Below are positions 11,155 through 21,294 of a stretch of 64,000 nt of DNA, one piece after another (position 1 is the stretch's first letter; each line of letters begins with the position of its first letter). The notes under the pieces were generated by a model. The model was not told where the DNA came from. It searched no databases and was given only the letters and a program-made list of their open reading frames with translations. Made by a program: the position numbers and the translations under genes. Source of the stretch: Lumbricus terrestris (lineage: Eukaryota > Annelida > Clitellata > Crassiclitellata > Lumbricidae); NCBI GenBank assembly GCA_949752735.1, contig OX457047.1, forward strand, positions 15,574,922 through 15,638,921. Direction: 5' to 3'.

Positions 11155-11345
11155 GGTGCGATGTGCTTGTTCGCACAACCCCCATTTCTCTTTTTCCTTC
11201 ACTTCCCGGGTGCGATGTGCTTGTTACGCACACCCCCCGTTTCGTTCGACTCTTTTCTTACGGGTGCGAAGTGCCATCTCGGTCACAACCCCCTTTTCGT
11301 TTTTCTCGCCTGTTTTTCTTTTTTTTTTTTTTCTTTTTTTTTCAG
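11155..11345. repeat. Threefold 60-bp repeat plus poly-T in the element 3' untranslated region
   Basis: The word gggtgcgatgtgctt recurs at about 11155, 11209 and, as a variant, 11263. Each is followed by pyrimidine-rich sequence, then a run of T interrupted by C. It lies between the pol stop codon and the polypurine tract. Confidence 0.7.
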
Positions 11346-11502
11346 GCTTATTTCTCTATTTTTTTTTTAAACGGCATATGCAATTAATTACGTGCAGGTT
11401 ACAGAAAAACAAAAGCCACACACGGCTTTACAATCAATTCAAAAAATAAAAACACGGGCCAGGCACGACCCAATAATAATTAAATTAACTTTCTTTCGTC
11501 GT

Positions 11503-14007
11503 TCACTGGAATCGAACAGGACGGCCAACGTTGCGTCGTGGTCGGCCTGTAGACGTCGCCACTCCGTCTTCCAAGTTCAGTCGACCCAAATCCGACCAAT
11601 ACCCTCCAGGGTCGAAAGACAAAAGCCCACAGTCCAAAATCCACCTGCGGCTCGCGAGACTAGACTCACTCGCACGACCAAGACTCATGCTTCCCGGAGC
11701 ATAACCACAATACAATTCAATTGTGCTGCAACACACAGCGTAAGACGAGACTCTCCGACAGGCATCAGTTTCGGAAAAAGGACTGAAATCCTTCCGGGTC
11801 GGACCAGAGCAAAACCGCAAAGACAAATTATTCTCCACATTTGCAGAACATTTACTTATCGCCGGTTCCACAACTCCAGTCACCAACATTTGTTCCAGTT
11901 GCGCATCAATGGTAGCCTGATAGGGAAGCGGTTGCCTCCTCAACGGTTGTCTCACCGGATGAGAGTCCCCGGTATCAATCCTATGCTGAGTAATCATGGT
12001 CCTTCCCAAGTCATGGTCAGTGGTCGAGAAAATGCATTCATACTCGACCAGCAAATTCCTCAGACGTTCTTTCACCTCTGCTGAAACATCCTCAGAGACA
12101 TCTTCCATCAATTTCCCCACTAAAGGTGTCTCTGGACGCGTCTGTCTATCACTGCCTTCCCTTACTTCAACATTTACGGGGTGCAAATCACCCAACATCA
12201 AATCAGCATTCAACATAGCAGGCTGTTCATTTAAATTCACCACACGAATGTACATTTTATCATCATTATCATTCAGCACAACTCTAGCTACATGCAGTCC
12301 AGGTTGAATTTCTTTTGATTCAGTCATCCATGCTTCAGCTGTGGTCGTCAAATCACGATATTGCGTTTTACAAGGAATATCGCACTGCGATCGAGGAAGA
12401 ACAGTTGTCTCCTCTGCAACAATAACCCTGCGACACCAAAGCGAACCATTTCCCTTAACCAAAGGAATGCGGCGTCTACCCACAAAGAGCGCACCCTGAC
12501 CAAAACCCAGTCGACAGCGGTGTTGTCTCAACCAATCCATTCCCAGCATTGGTTCACCAATCTGGTCAGAGACGAGAAAATTAGTCTCAATAGAAAAGCC
12601 TCTAGAAATCCTAATTGGGACATCAACCTGACCCAAAACCCTTATCTGCGTCCCATTAGCGGCCAAGAGAATGCGAGTGCTAGGCTGGAGCAACAACCCA
12701 TCAACATCAGACGAGGGAACCAGGCTTACCTCCGACCCAGTGTCCACCAGGCATGTTCTTTGCTGTCCGTTGATCACACCATGGATGTAGATCGCGTTGT
12801 TCGTCACGCCCGTTGCTCTGTCTCTCGTTGTATGGTTGGTGACGGTCTCTTCGTTTCGCTCGGTCGTCGGCTGACCCGAGTCGCGTTCGTCGTCGTTCCG
12901 ACGGTTGGGGAACGGTCGACGTTGTCGGCACTGGCGTGCGTAGTGCCCTGGGGACCCGCATTTGAAGCAGGTCGACCCACGTCCCAGACTTCCTGATGCG
13001 TTACCTTGAGACGGAATGGTCGGCGGAACCATCGGCGCGGAGTTGTAGTTCGTCCTGTTCGAGCTTCGGAGCTCCTCCAGCTGTCGGCAGATTCTTTCTT
13101 CCATGTCCTGCTGCCACTTGCGCTGGGCAGTGAAGAAGTCGTCCAGCTGAGACTGAAGCTGTCCTCCGGCGTCGGCCTCCTGAGTTCCTCTTACTCGATT
13201 CGCAGGTCTGCGACGATCCTCCAGGTCTGCAGTCTGTTGATACGCCGACAAGCGTAGAGCTGTTCGGTACGCCTCGTCGATCGTCTTCGGTTCCCGTTCT
13301 CTCACCTTTAGAGACAGCTCCCGGTCACGGATGGCTTCCAGGAAGGCGTCCTTCGCAACGATCTCGGTCGTCTCGTTCGACGGAACCGGGTAGGCGAGAA
13401 CGACAAGTCTCCGGATGTCGTGCAGCAAATCTCCCAGACTTTCATCCGCCCTCTGTCGACGATAGTAGAGTTGCGCACGAAAAGTCTCAGCTTGACCTTC
13501 CGCGCCGTATCGTTGACGGAGTCTCTCGACCAGCTGTTCATACGTCACCTCCGTTCGCGCTCCAAAATCCCACAACAGCTGCGTTGCTGCCTTTTCCAAG
13601 GAAACACGGAGGAAGTCGACTTTGTCGATTGCCGTCCATCTGTTGTGGCGTGCACATACGTCGAATTGTGCCAAGAACGATTCGAGTGACCCAGTTCCAT
13701 CGAACTTGGTTGGTTTCATGGTCATCTTCCGTTCACCGACCAAGCAACTGGCGTTGTCCAAGACTTTCGTCTCCAAAGCGCTTACCCTGTCCAAGACTTT
13801 CGATTCCACGGCGGTCGAGTCTCTCTCAGAAATCAGCAGACTTCTGCGATCCTTCTTCGGTACGTCGTCGAAGTCGATTCTCTCCAGAAAGCGGCTGGAC
13901 TCGACCTCGTAGTCGACCAAGAGGTCCGTCCTTCGTCCGGCTGCTGGCGTCGAAGTCGTCGGGCGGTCAACAGCGTTTCCGTCCATCTCTGCAGTGTTCC
14001 ACATCAT
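11503..14007 (-). CDS. Gag-protease fused to reverse transcriptase start; RT/RH/IN deleted
   Basis: One 834-codon frame. The first ATG after the in-frame stop is at 14007; the longer open frame to 14055 would need a TTG start. Residues about 95-270 resemble a retrotransposon Gag capsid (PTKFDGTGSLESFLAQFD). A CCHC zinc knuckle, CFKCGSPGHYARQC, lies near residues 347-360. A retropepsin site, CLVDTGSEVSLVP, is near 420, with the flap-side motif MLGMDWL near 490. The reverse transcriptase start (HRIDTGDSHPVRQPL) follows, then an in-frame jump just after VTGVVEPA. The C-terminus (RPRRNVGRPVRFQ) looks like the usual gypsy pol tail. The whole RT palm, RNase H and integrase are missing. The product would be Gag and protease only. 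Confidence 0.9.
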   Translation of the reverse strand: MMWNTAEMDGNAVDRPTTSTPAAGRRTDLLVDYEVESSRFLERIDFDDVPKKDRRSLLISERDSTAVESKVLDRVSALETKVLDNASCLVGERKMTMKPTKFDGTGSLESFLAQFDVCARHNRWTAIDKVDFLRVSLEKAATQLLWDFGARTEVTYEQLVERLRQRYGAEGQAETFRAQLYYRRQRADESLGDLLHDIRRLVVLAYPVPSNETTEIVAKDAFLEAIRDRELSLKVREREPKTIDEAYRTALRLSAYQQTADLEDRRRPANRVRGTQEADAGGQLQSQLDDFFTAQRKWQQDMEERICRQLEELRSSNRTNYNSAPMVPPTIPSQGNASGSLGRGSTCFKCGSPGHYARQCRQRRPFPNRRNDDERDSGQPTTERNEETVTNHTTRDRATGVTNNAIYIHGVINGQQRTCLVDTGSEVSLVPSSDVDGLLLQPSTRILLAANGTQIRVLGQVDVPIRISRGFSIETNFLVSDQIGEPMLGMDWLRQHRCRLGFGQGALFVGRRRIPLVKGNGSLWCRRVIVAEETTVLPRSQCDIPCKTQYRDLTTTAEAWMTESKEIQPGLHVARVVLNDNDDKMYIRVVNLNEQPAMLNADLMLGDLHPVNVEVREGSDRQTRPETPLVGKLMEDVSEDVSAEVKERLRNLLVEYECIFSTTDHDLGRTMITQHRIDTGDSHPVRQPLRRQPLPYQATIDAQLEQMLVTGVVEPAISKCSANVENNLSLRFCSGPTRKDFSPFSETDACRRVSSYAVCCSTIELYCGYAPGSMSLGRASESSLASRRWILDCGLLSFDPGGYWSDLGRLNLEDGVATSTGRPRRNVGRPVRFQ

Positions 14008-14106
14008 TGCTGAATTTCGCTCCACTGGCTGAGTCCGAATTTCCAAGAAGTCCAACGAGTTCTTCTTTCACCAGTTTGTAACGAGACGTCCGACGAAATT
14101 CAATCA

Positions 14107-14123
14107 CCCCACTTCTGGTACCA
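14107..14123 (-). other. Primer-binding site of the retrotransposon
   Basis: On the sense strand, three bases after the 5' LTR, the sequence is TGGTACCAGAAGTGGGG. It begins with TGG, as needed to pair with a tRNA CCA end. The tRNA was not identified. Confidence 0.65.
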
Positions 14124-14126
14124 GTT

Positions 14127-15384
14127 TGTAGCGGAACTAGGTTTGGGCAATTAACACCAGGGACCGAACCCCAAACCCTAGTCCTGTCGGAGTCGTCCGT
14201 CTGTGCAGTCCGGCGTCAACTGAAGATTGACGACTAGCCCGTCAGGCTTGAAACTCATTTATTCACGACGTCAAAGAAGAAGAAAACTCGTACTGCAATT
14301 CGTTCGACTTCTATAGCGCCAGAAATGTTCGGAGCAATGTTCGGAGCAATGTTCGGAGCACTACCGTCTCAAACCACTGCACTACTGTTCACCGCAATTG
14401 TCACTGTAGGACACCGAGTCGTCTTCCTGTAGATCACCGCTGCCTCGCCAGCGCACGCAGAGAATCTGGGTAGCGGGTCGGGTTTCGAACCCGATCGTCG
14501 TCAGATGCGGAAGGTCGCCAAACCTTCCGTCCTCACCAGTCGGCAGCGTCAGCAGGTCCGGAGTCGAATCAGCGGTCGTTGGCGTGTAGTTCACCGCTGC
14601 CTCGCCAGCGCACGCAGAGAGTCCGTGAAGCGGGTCGGGTTTCGAACCCGATTCAGTGTCGTCTGCGTCGGAAGCTGAACCACTGCGCTCACCCGGTCGG
14701 AAGCGTTGGCAGATCCGGCGTTGAATCCTGCCCGTCGTGGCACAGCGACGATCACCGATCCTTCGGTCGTCCGTAGGCGTCGGGTTGCAGAAGAGCACGA
14801 CCGCGGGTCAAGAATCGAACCCGAGTCGACAGTGTTGCACCGCAAAGGCCTCCAAGCCTTTCGTCGTCGGCAGGCGCTGAATTTCGGCAGCGTCGTCAAA
14901 TCGTCGTCCTGCTCTCCAAAGCGTTTCTCCTCAGACGATCTCCTGCTGACTGCACCGCGATTCGATCCCGCAACGCTCGACCGACTCGTCTTTCCACTGT
15001 GTCACGGCGATTCACTGACTGTTTCTTCCGATCACTGTGTTCCTCGAAGACTGTGTTCATTGACGTGGCTGCTCGATCGATGACTCCATCGCTGACTGCC
15101 GTGCCTGCGCCCGCACTCGTACTTATGCGTCACGAGGCCACGCCCCTTTCAGGTAGAAATAGGCTAGGTAGAAATGGGCTATGTAGAAATGGGCTAGGTA
15201 GAAATAGGCTAGGTAGAACTGGGCTATGTAGAAATGGGCTAGGTAGAAATAGGCTAGGTAGAAACGGGCTATGTAGAAATGGGCTAGGTAGAAATGGGCT
15301 ATGCCTATTGCAGGCAGACACAGATACCCAGACGGACACGGGGACGGTCACTCAAATTAAACTCCATGACCCTGATTTCCAACA
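14127..15384 (-). repeat. LTR (5' LTR in element sense)
   Basis: A 1258-bp copy of 9661-10918, including the tandem units and the 15-bp minisatellite. All short frames inside it mirror those of the first LTR and are not genes. Confidence 0.95.
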
Positions 15385-15735
15385 ATAATAATAATATTAT
15401 AATTAACAATATTATTATTATTATTATTTTTAATATTATTTTCGCCGGCTGTCGAGGATCTCTGGAGATTTACGTGAAACAGGATATCTGGTCCAGAGTA
15501 TCTCAGTCACGATCCAACGCTTTAACGCAGTTGCCTACCAGGGCACCTTGTCTGGATTGTCCGGGGCCATGGTCCGGCCGCCCTAAGAAAACTTAACTTG
15601 ATTTGTGAAAACTACATCGAAAACTAAAACTTACATTCCGATTCTAACAACAACAGCAACAACAACAACAACAACAGCAAAAATAATAATAATATTAATA
15701 ATAATAATAAATAATATTAATAATAATATAAAAAT
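15385..15735. repeat. AAT/ATT and AAC microsatellites flanking the LTR element
   Basis: (aat)n and (att)n runs at 15385-15445, then (aac)n and (aat)n at 15648-15735, with about 200 bp of unrecognised sequence between. The LTR element appears to have inserted into the AAT tract. Confidence 0.75.
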
Positions 15736-16699
15736 TGACTCAAATCGACTCAAATTCACTTCCTACCTACAAAGTCGGCTCAGAACTCACTATTTTTCCA
15801 TGGCCTATTTAAGTATTTTGCTATATAATAATAAAATTTAAAAAAATAATATTTGCCTACTCCACATGGGAGCGTTGCGTGATGAGTTGATCAGACTCCA
15901 ATATCTGTCTAATCTCATTGTTCGTCATTTCCTTGACCTATAGCAGCGTTTCCCAAACTTTTTGGGCCACGGAACCCTTCGCGTCCCAATATTTTCTTGC
16001 GGAACCCCAATATCAACTAAACGAACTGAAGCATGCATAGCGCCTGTGAAGCATACTAATATATGGGCTACATAGGCCTGCCAAAACACTATTGTAGAAA
16101 ATTTACTTCTCTTATCTGAAAATTAAGTCGAACTGTTTTGAAAATCACGTCTCGTGTGGATCCCAATGCTGTGAATAGCGCACATGAAGTCTAGAACACG
16201 AACAGCCATTTTTTAAAATGCATTTTCTCTACTGTAATTGGCTTGACACTTGAAATCTGCAGGATTCTTATTGTCAGCTGTAGGCCTAGGCCTATCATTT
16301 AAACCAAGAAGAGCTGCCTATATATAGAACCCAAGCTTACGATACAGTCACTGAATTTTGGTAAATGTTAACACCAACTAATAAAGTTATTATTTGTCAC
16401 AACTGCGCAGTTCGATAATTTGACTTGGCGGTACTTTTTAAGCTGTCGCGTTTAGGCTTAATCATGCTCAGATTATCCTCGGTCGGGATAACGATGACAA
16501 AGATGGCTGAGTTCCTGCTCAGATTTACAGCTCTGACCTACGTACGTCTCAGCAGTGATCAATGTCTATAAATTGTAACTCGATTTCTAATGGGCAATGA
16601 GAACTCGAATAGCCACTCAATGGGCGAGGACATGGGCGCCCGCAGGATTTTTTGCAGGGGGGGTCAGTCACAACCAGGAGCGTTAAGATATAAAATGTA

Positions 16700-16808
16700 A
16701 AAAAAACTCGTAAATAGTAGCACGCTATATTGAGACAATGTAATTGTGTAAGCTGCTTACACAATTACATTGTCTCAATATAGCGTGCTACTATTTACGA
16801 GTTTTTTT
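16700..16808. repeat. Perfect 54-bp-arm hairpin
   Basis: The left arm is 16700-16753 (starts aaaaaaactcgtaaatagta); its exact complement is 16755-16808; the loop is one base (t, 16754). This is essentially a perfect palindrome inside the 2.7-kb element. Confidence 0.95.
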
Positions 16809-18827
16809 GCAATGAGACCAACAAAATCTGTCACCAATTTCCTACTTTTATGGCACATATTATTCATGTATAGCCTACATTCATAGTTAAAAAGCTATAG
16901 CACTAATAACTGACTAGCGGTACCGGAGACGTCATTTCTTTTTTCCAGGGCCAGAGAAAATTCAGGGGCAAAACTTGGCCAGCTTGTTGAAATATTTTCT
17001 ACATGTGCAAGACACTGTGGTTGAACGATCAAACATGTTTTCTTCTTGTTCTAATTTATTTCTTACTAAGTTTGATTCGTTATGAAATGATTTTAAACAC
17101 TGTTATTTAAAGTTTAAACTAGTATTTTAAATACTATCACAGAAATTTTTAGTTGTATTTATAATAAAAATAGAATGACTAGTCTGTGGACCCACTTATA
17201 GTTTAACTTCAAATTCTATTCTCAGTATTGTAGGCCTATACTATATATATTTTTTAAAATAATACTTACAATTGCTTTCATTTGTCATTTACAACAGCTA
17301 GTAGAGCAACATTGCATGTTGCGTGCACAAGGTCTGAAATAATTATTATTTGGTATTTAATATTTATGTGGGAAGTCCCTGGTCATGGTCCCTGACATGA
17401 CATATATTCATAACATAGCCTTAACAATATAAATACATATTTATATACAAGTATTTAATTTTATATATACATGATACACAGTCTGTCAAGCAACATTTGT
17501 GAATTTATATGCTACAAAATGGAACTTTTGTCAACCATCTGTACTGTCACTGTGTGCCTTCACTTCAATCAAAGACCCAAATGGAATTACATGTGTGAAG
17601 ACTCAATTTTAAATGGAACCATGCATATGCAACCTATCGTGGCCCTATGCAATTAAAATATTACCCGGTATATAATTATACTATAGGCTATTCACTCATA
17701 CGGGAAGCTGTTTAGTGGCCCTTCAAGAAGCCTGAACAGAGGTGCTCCCAGTCCACTAGCTGAGCCAAGGTCAAACAGAAGACCTGAGTTGGAAAAAGGT
17801 AGATAATGATGGGTGAGCCCATATAACAACCAGGAAGGAACAATGCTCAAAGAAAAGAAATTATTCATAGTACAGGACATGCATGTCGACAATTAAAGTA
17901 GCCGTGCAATCATTACATTAGATAACTGTGATTTCCAATTCAATAGACTCACATAATAGGCCTGGCCTACCGTGGATCCGTTGGGGTAATGGCAGAGTGG
18001 TGTGCGTTTGGAAGGCGACAAGACAGACCAGCTGACCACTGGCGTAGCATTCTGCAGTGCATTAATGGCAGTTCGAAAATTTTGTCTGTAAACTCAGTGT
18101 GTCGTTTCGGGTACTGCCGTGTTGTCGTCAAATTGTGCGGATCGTAACGGATAACATAATAATTATAAACTGAACTCCATGTCCTGGTCAGCTTATCTTT
18201 TTGATCAACCACTCTACAGTTCTGAGGCAACTGCAATCATAAGCCAGGGGTTACGATCCCTCATAAACAATCGGGCTCAATTCCTCTCCTTCCCCATCCC
18301 GGGTCGGCCCTCCACTCTCAGGGCGGCGTTTCCGCCTCCCTACCAAGATCAATCCATTCTAAGGACCTTGCCTCCCTACGTGAGTTTGGCTCGCTTCTGA
18401 CTGAACCCTCCCCACATGTTTCACTTGGCTCAAGTTGCGCCCGCCCTGTATAGGTATAGGAGCTCCGAGTCACTACTATATGCTAATGATCCGCTCTTCT
18501 GCGACCCAATTTTTATTGACCTTCCCCTCATCTGTCTCAGTCAGTCCTGTGTAGTGTGCATCTCATCTTTCGCCTCTCTGTCTTAAGAATCTCCTTCATA
18601 TCATGCTCGTCCGACATGTGCATCCTCATTCAGCACCTTATTCGACCTTATAGGTCGCCAACTCGCCGGTGCTGGGGGAACGAAGTGAGCTAATGCCTAT
18701 TCTCCACTCATTGTCAGACGGTGGTTGCGGTACCCATCGGCTGTAAAGGGTTCATAGGTTACGGGCTATAGACCTGTATATATATATTATTATATAAATA
18801 TAACTTTAAACTACTGACTTGTGCATT

Positions 18828-19025
18828 TTATGTACGGTACATGTGAATATATACTGAGGGGTGGAAATAGCATGCAGAGGTCTTTGCCTGGTGGACAGTG
18901 CCTTTGCACTGAGTCCTTCCTGTGAAGTCTGCATATCGGGCAACGCATCTCCTCCACTCGTCCCTGCCCATCGCCAGCTCCCCGGTCTCTTCCCAAGATA
19001 TCTCCAAACACCCCATGCAAGTCAT
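18828..19025 (-). pseudogene. LINE-like pol C-terminal fragment (tentative)
   Basis: The minus frame contains ISWEETGELAMGRDEWRRCV, followed by ARYADFTG. The pattern W-(x)n-A-x-DR-x-x-WR near a Cys/Ala-rich end resembles the C-terminal tail of LINE-type polymerases. No RT palm motif is present. It is a short relic carried inside the 2.7-kb element. Confidence 0.35.
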
Positions 19026-19396
19026 ATCTGGTTACAGTGTCAGACACCACATAAATTATGCGTCTGTGACCCTGTGTATCGTATATACGACAGGCTACAC
19101 CGCTACAGGATGTAGTTCAGAAACTGTGACCATGTTGTGGTCATTATTTGAACAACGCAAAGCGTATGCAAAGTAGATGAACTGTTTGAACAATTGGACA
19201 AATCCAGGGGTGGGTGGAAATGCATCCTTTCTTGTTTTACCACTGACGTTTTTCCAGAAAGTATCATTTTTTATATTTTGTCATGATTTCCAGGGGGGGT
19301 CACGCGACCCCCTTGACCTATGCTGCGGGCGCCCATGGGCGAGGACAAAACACAAAAGTCGATTGACTGTAGTTTCAAACTTTGAGTGCATTTTCA

Positions 19397-19600
19397 CAGG
19401 GCTGTTTTAAGGAATTTTTAGAACTGCACAACCGCTTCTTTCCCTTCCCATCCTCCATGGTAAATTACTTCCAATCGGATGACAATGACCTTTTTGCTAG
19501 TTTTAACTGCACAGAACTTGTGACAGAAGTGCTTTTACAACTGCATAAATCCATTTAGAACTGCACATTTTGTGTACAGCTGCATGTTAAAAAAGCCCTG
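19397..19600. mobile_element. hAT-type MITE, family A copy 2, nested
   Basis: Ends CAGGGCTGTTTTAA and TTAAAAAAGCCCTG; flanks cattttca on both sides, an exact 8-bp duplication. It is 204 bp and sits inside the outer hAT element, just right of the 2.7-kb insertion. Confidence 0.92.
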
Positions 19601-19714
19601 CATTTTCAATTTTTTTTAGATTATTTACAACTTCTCGCGGAACCCCTGCGATCGCCCCGCGGAACCCTTGGGTTCCGCGGAACCCACTTTGGGAAACGCT
19701 GACCTATAGGATCA

Positions 19715-19830
19715 ACAAAAGAGACACTTATGGGTGAGCAACTTGTCCAAGGTCGCTACACAGAGTGGCTAGAAGTGGATTCGAAGTTGGAACATTCAGG
19801 CTCCAATGCACTGAACGCCACCATTACATC
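19715..19830 (-). repeat. CORE-SINE/MIR-like element, minus strand
   Basis: Read on the minus strand: a tRNA-like head with GGAGCCTGAATG and ACTTCGAATCC (B-box region), then CGACCTTGGACAAGTTGCTC. The last word matches the conserved core of MIR/CORE-SINEs (GACCTTGGGCAAGTTACT). The outer hAT element inserted a few bases beyond this copy. Confidence 0.6.
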
Positions 19831-20440
19831 ACCATTTACATTACATCACCATTTACACATTTACATTACATCACCGCGCCTTACTGAGACGAAAATAAAG
19901 TTAATGAAAATAGTTTTAGACAGTAGGCTACATAATCAAATATTGCGGTAGGCCAAAAAAACCCCGGAAAAACGAGACGAAAAATGAACGGGATTTTTAA
20001 AGAAGAATAAAAAAACGATTTTTTACAACAATTATGCAAATGCATCATACACGTGCATAGAGTCTAGAAGATTCCCCACGGAGAATATAACCCGAATATT
20101 GCCCGACATCTCCTCGATCCCCCATTTTCCCTGCAGCTAAATCGCCCCCCTCTGGCATCTCGGTATGCTAGACCTACAGCCGTACACTGATGCAAGCGTC
20201 CATGATATAGTGACACGTGCGTGCATGCAGCCGATTATAGAGATAGATAAATGCGATCATATGTCCATCTTAAAAGAATTTTGCTGCTGTGACTCGGAGC
20301 CAAATAGTTTTCTTCGGTCATTCCTAGAATAGCTACAGAGGGTAAATTAAAGGTGTGGTTATAGGAGAGCGACAGCTTCGTCAGAACACATCCAGATCCT
20401 TTACCTTTCCTTCCTCCCTCATACGCCTATTATATGCACC
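19831..20440. other. No recognisable feature
   Basis: Unique-looking sequence leading into the CCT tract; no supported gene. Confidence 0.4.
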
Positions 20441-20452
20441 GGCTATCCCCTT

Positions 20453-20960
20453 TCCTCCTCCTCCTCCTCCTCCTCCTCCTCCTCCTCCTCCTTTACCTCC
20501 TCCTCCTCCTCTTCCTCCTCCTTTACCTCCTCCTTCTCCTCTTCCTCCTCCTTTACCTCCTCCTCCTCCTTCTCCTCCTCTTCCTCCTCCTTTACCTCCT
20601 CCTCCTCCTTCTCCTCCTCTTCCTCCTCCTTTACCTCATCGTCCTTCTCCTCCTCCTTCTCCTCCTCTTCCTCCTCCTTTACCTCATCCTCCTTCTCTTC
20701 CTCGTCGTCCTTCTCCTCCCCATCCTCCTCCTTCTTGTCCTCCTCGTCGTCCTCCTACTCGTCCTCCTACTCGTCCTCCTACTCGTCCTCTTCCTCCTTC
20801 TTCTCCTCCGTCTCCTCTTTTACCTCCTCGCCCTCCTCCTCGTCCTCCTCCTTCTCCTTCTCCTTCTCCTCCTCCTTTTCCTCGTCCTCCTCCTCCTTTT
20901 CCTCGTCCTCCTCCTCCTCGTCGTCGTCCTCCTCATCCTGCAGCCTCTCCACCCAACCGC
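20453..20960. repeat. Polypyrimidine CCT/CTT microsatellite, about 500 bp
   Basis: Almost pure cctcct/cttcct with occasional tta and gtc interruptions. The proline-, leucine-, serine- and glutamate-rich frames of up to 229 codons on both strands are translations of this tract and are not called. Mirror symmetry suggests H-DNA potential. Confidence 0.95.
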
Positions 20961-21050
20961 TTCTTCCTTCCTCCCTCTCTCCCGCCTCCCGCTCATGACG
21001 CAAGTTCGTACGCCTATGACGTCTCCAACTCAAGCGCCAGTTAGTGCCTT

Positions 21051-21100
21051 TGTATATATATATATATATATATATCTGTCACCTATATATATATATATAC
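21051..21100. repeat. TA dinucleotide repeats
   Basis: Two (ta)n runs separated by ctgtcacc. Confidence 0.9.
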
Positions 21101-21294
21101 GTAAATAATTGAAAGCAGAGACAGGTGCCCGTCGTTGTCATAATATTATTATATCGACTAAAGGCGCGAAAGATATTATACATGCGTTTAGTCGTCGCCC
21201 TTATATTACACAGACATGGTTTCTCTGACTTAGGCTATTCATACGCTGAGCAAAGTGAAAAAATGAACACAAACACACGCATAATATATATATA

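Larger units (their letters stand above)
9661..15384 (-). mobile_element. Gypsy-type LTR retrotransposon, internally deleted, minus strand
   Basis: Two 1258-bp direct repeats (9661-10918 and 14127-15384) differ at two positions I noticed (10531/14997 and 10645/15111), so the insertion is recent. Read on the minus strand, the element runs 5' LTR (right), primer-binding site, one gag-pro-pol frame, polypurine tract, 3' LTR (left). The internal part is only about 3.2 kb, against roughly 5 kb expected for gypsy. Most of reverse transcriptase and all of RNase H and integrase are missing, so it must depend on an intact relative. Flanks share at least ataa, but lie in an AAT microsatellite, so the exact target duplication is ambiguous. 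Confidence 0.95.
16631..19337. mobile_element. 2.7-kb hAT-type element nested in the outer element
   Basis: The left end CATGGGCGCCCGCAGG and right end CTGCGGGCGCCCATG are inverted. Both flanks read ggcgagga, an exact 8-bp duplication. The interior holds a 54-bp-arm hairpin, a region with LINE pol-like coding on the minus strand (18828-19025) and AT-rich sequence. No frame exceeds about 90 codons, so there is no intact transposase. A worn copy of the right end lies at about 45990-46050. Confidence 0.88.
15944..19701. mobile_element. hAT-type element (outer), carrying two nested insertions
   Basis: The left end is CAGCGTTTCCCAAACTTTTT and the right end reverse complements to CAGCGTTTCCCAAAGTGGG. 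Both flanks read acctatag, an exact 8-bp duplication. GGAACCC/GGGTTCC words are repeated at both ends. Removing the two nested elements and their duplications leaves about 830 bp with no transposase frame, so the outer element is itself non-autonomous. Confidence 0.88.

Noticed and set aside
9651..15395. Five-base target duplication of the first LTR element
   Set aside because: Flanks lie in AAT repeats; only ataa is shared unambiguously and the exact length cannot be set.
20355..21108. Proline-, leucine- and serine-rich proteins of up to 229 codons
   Set aside because: Open only because CCT/CTT triplets lack stops; all frames are open together.
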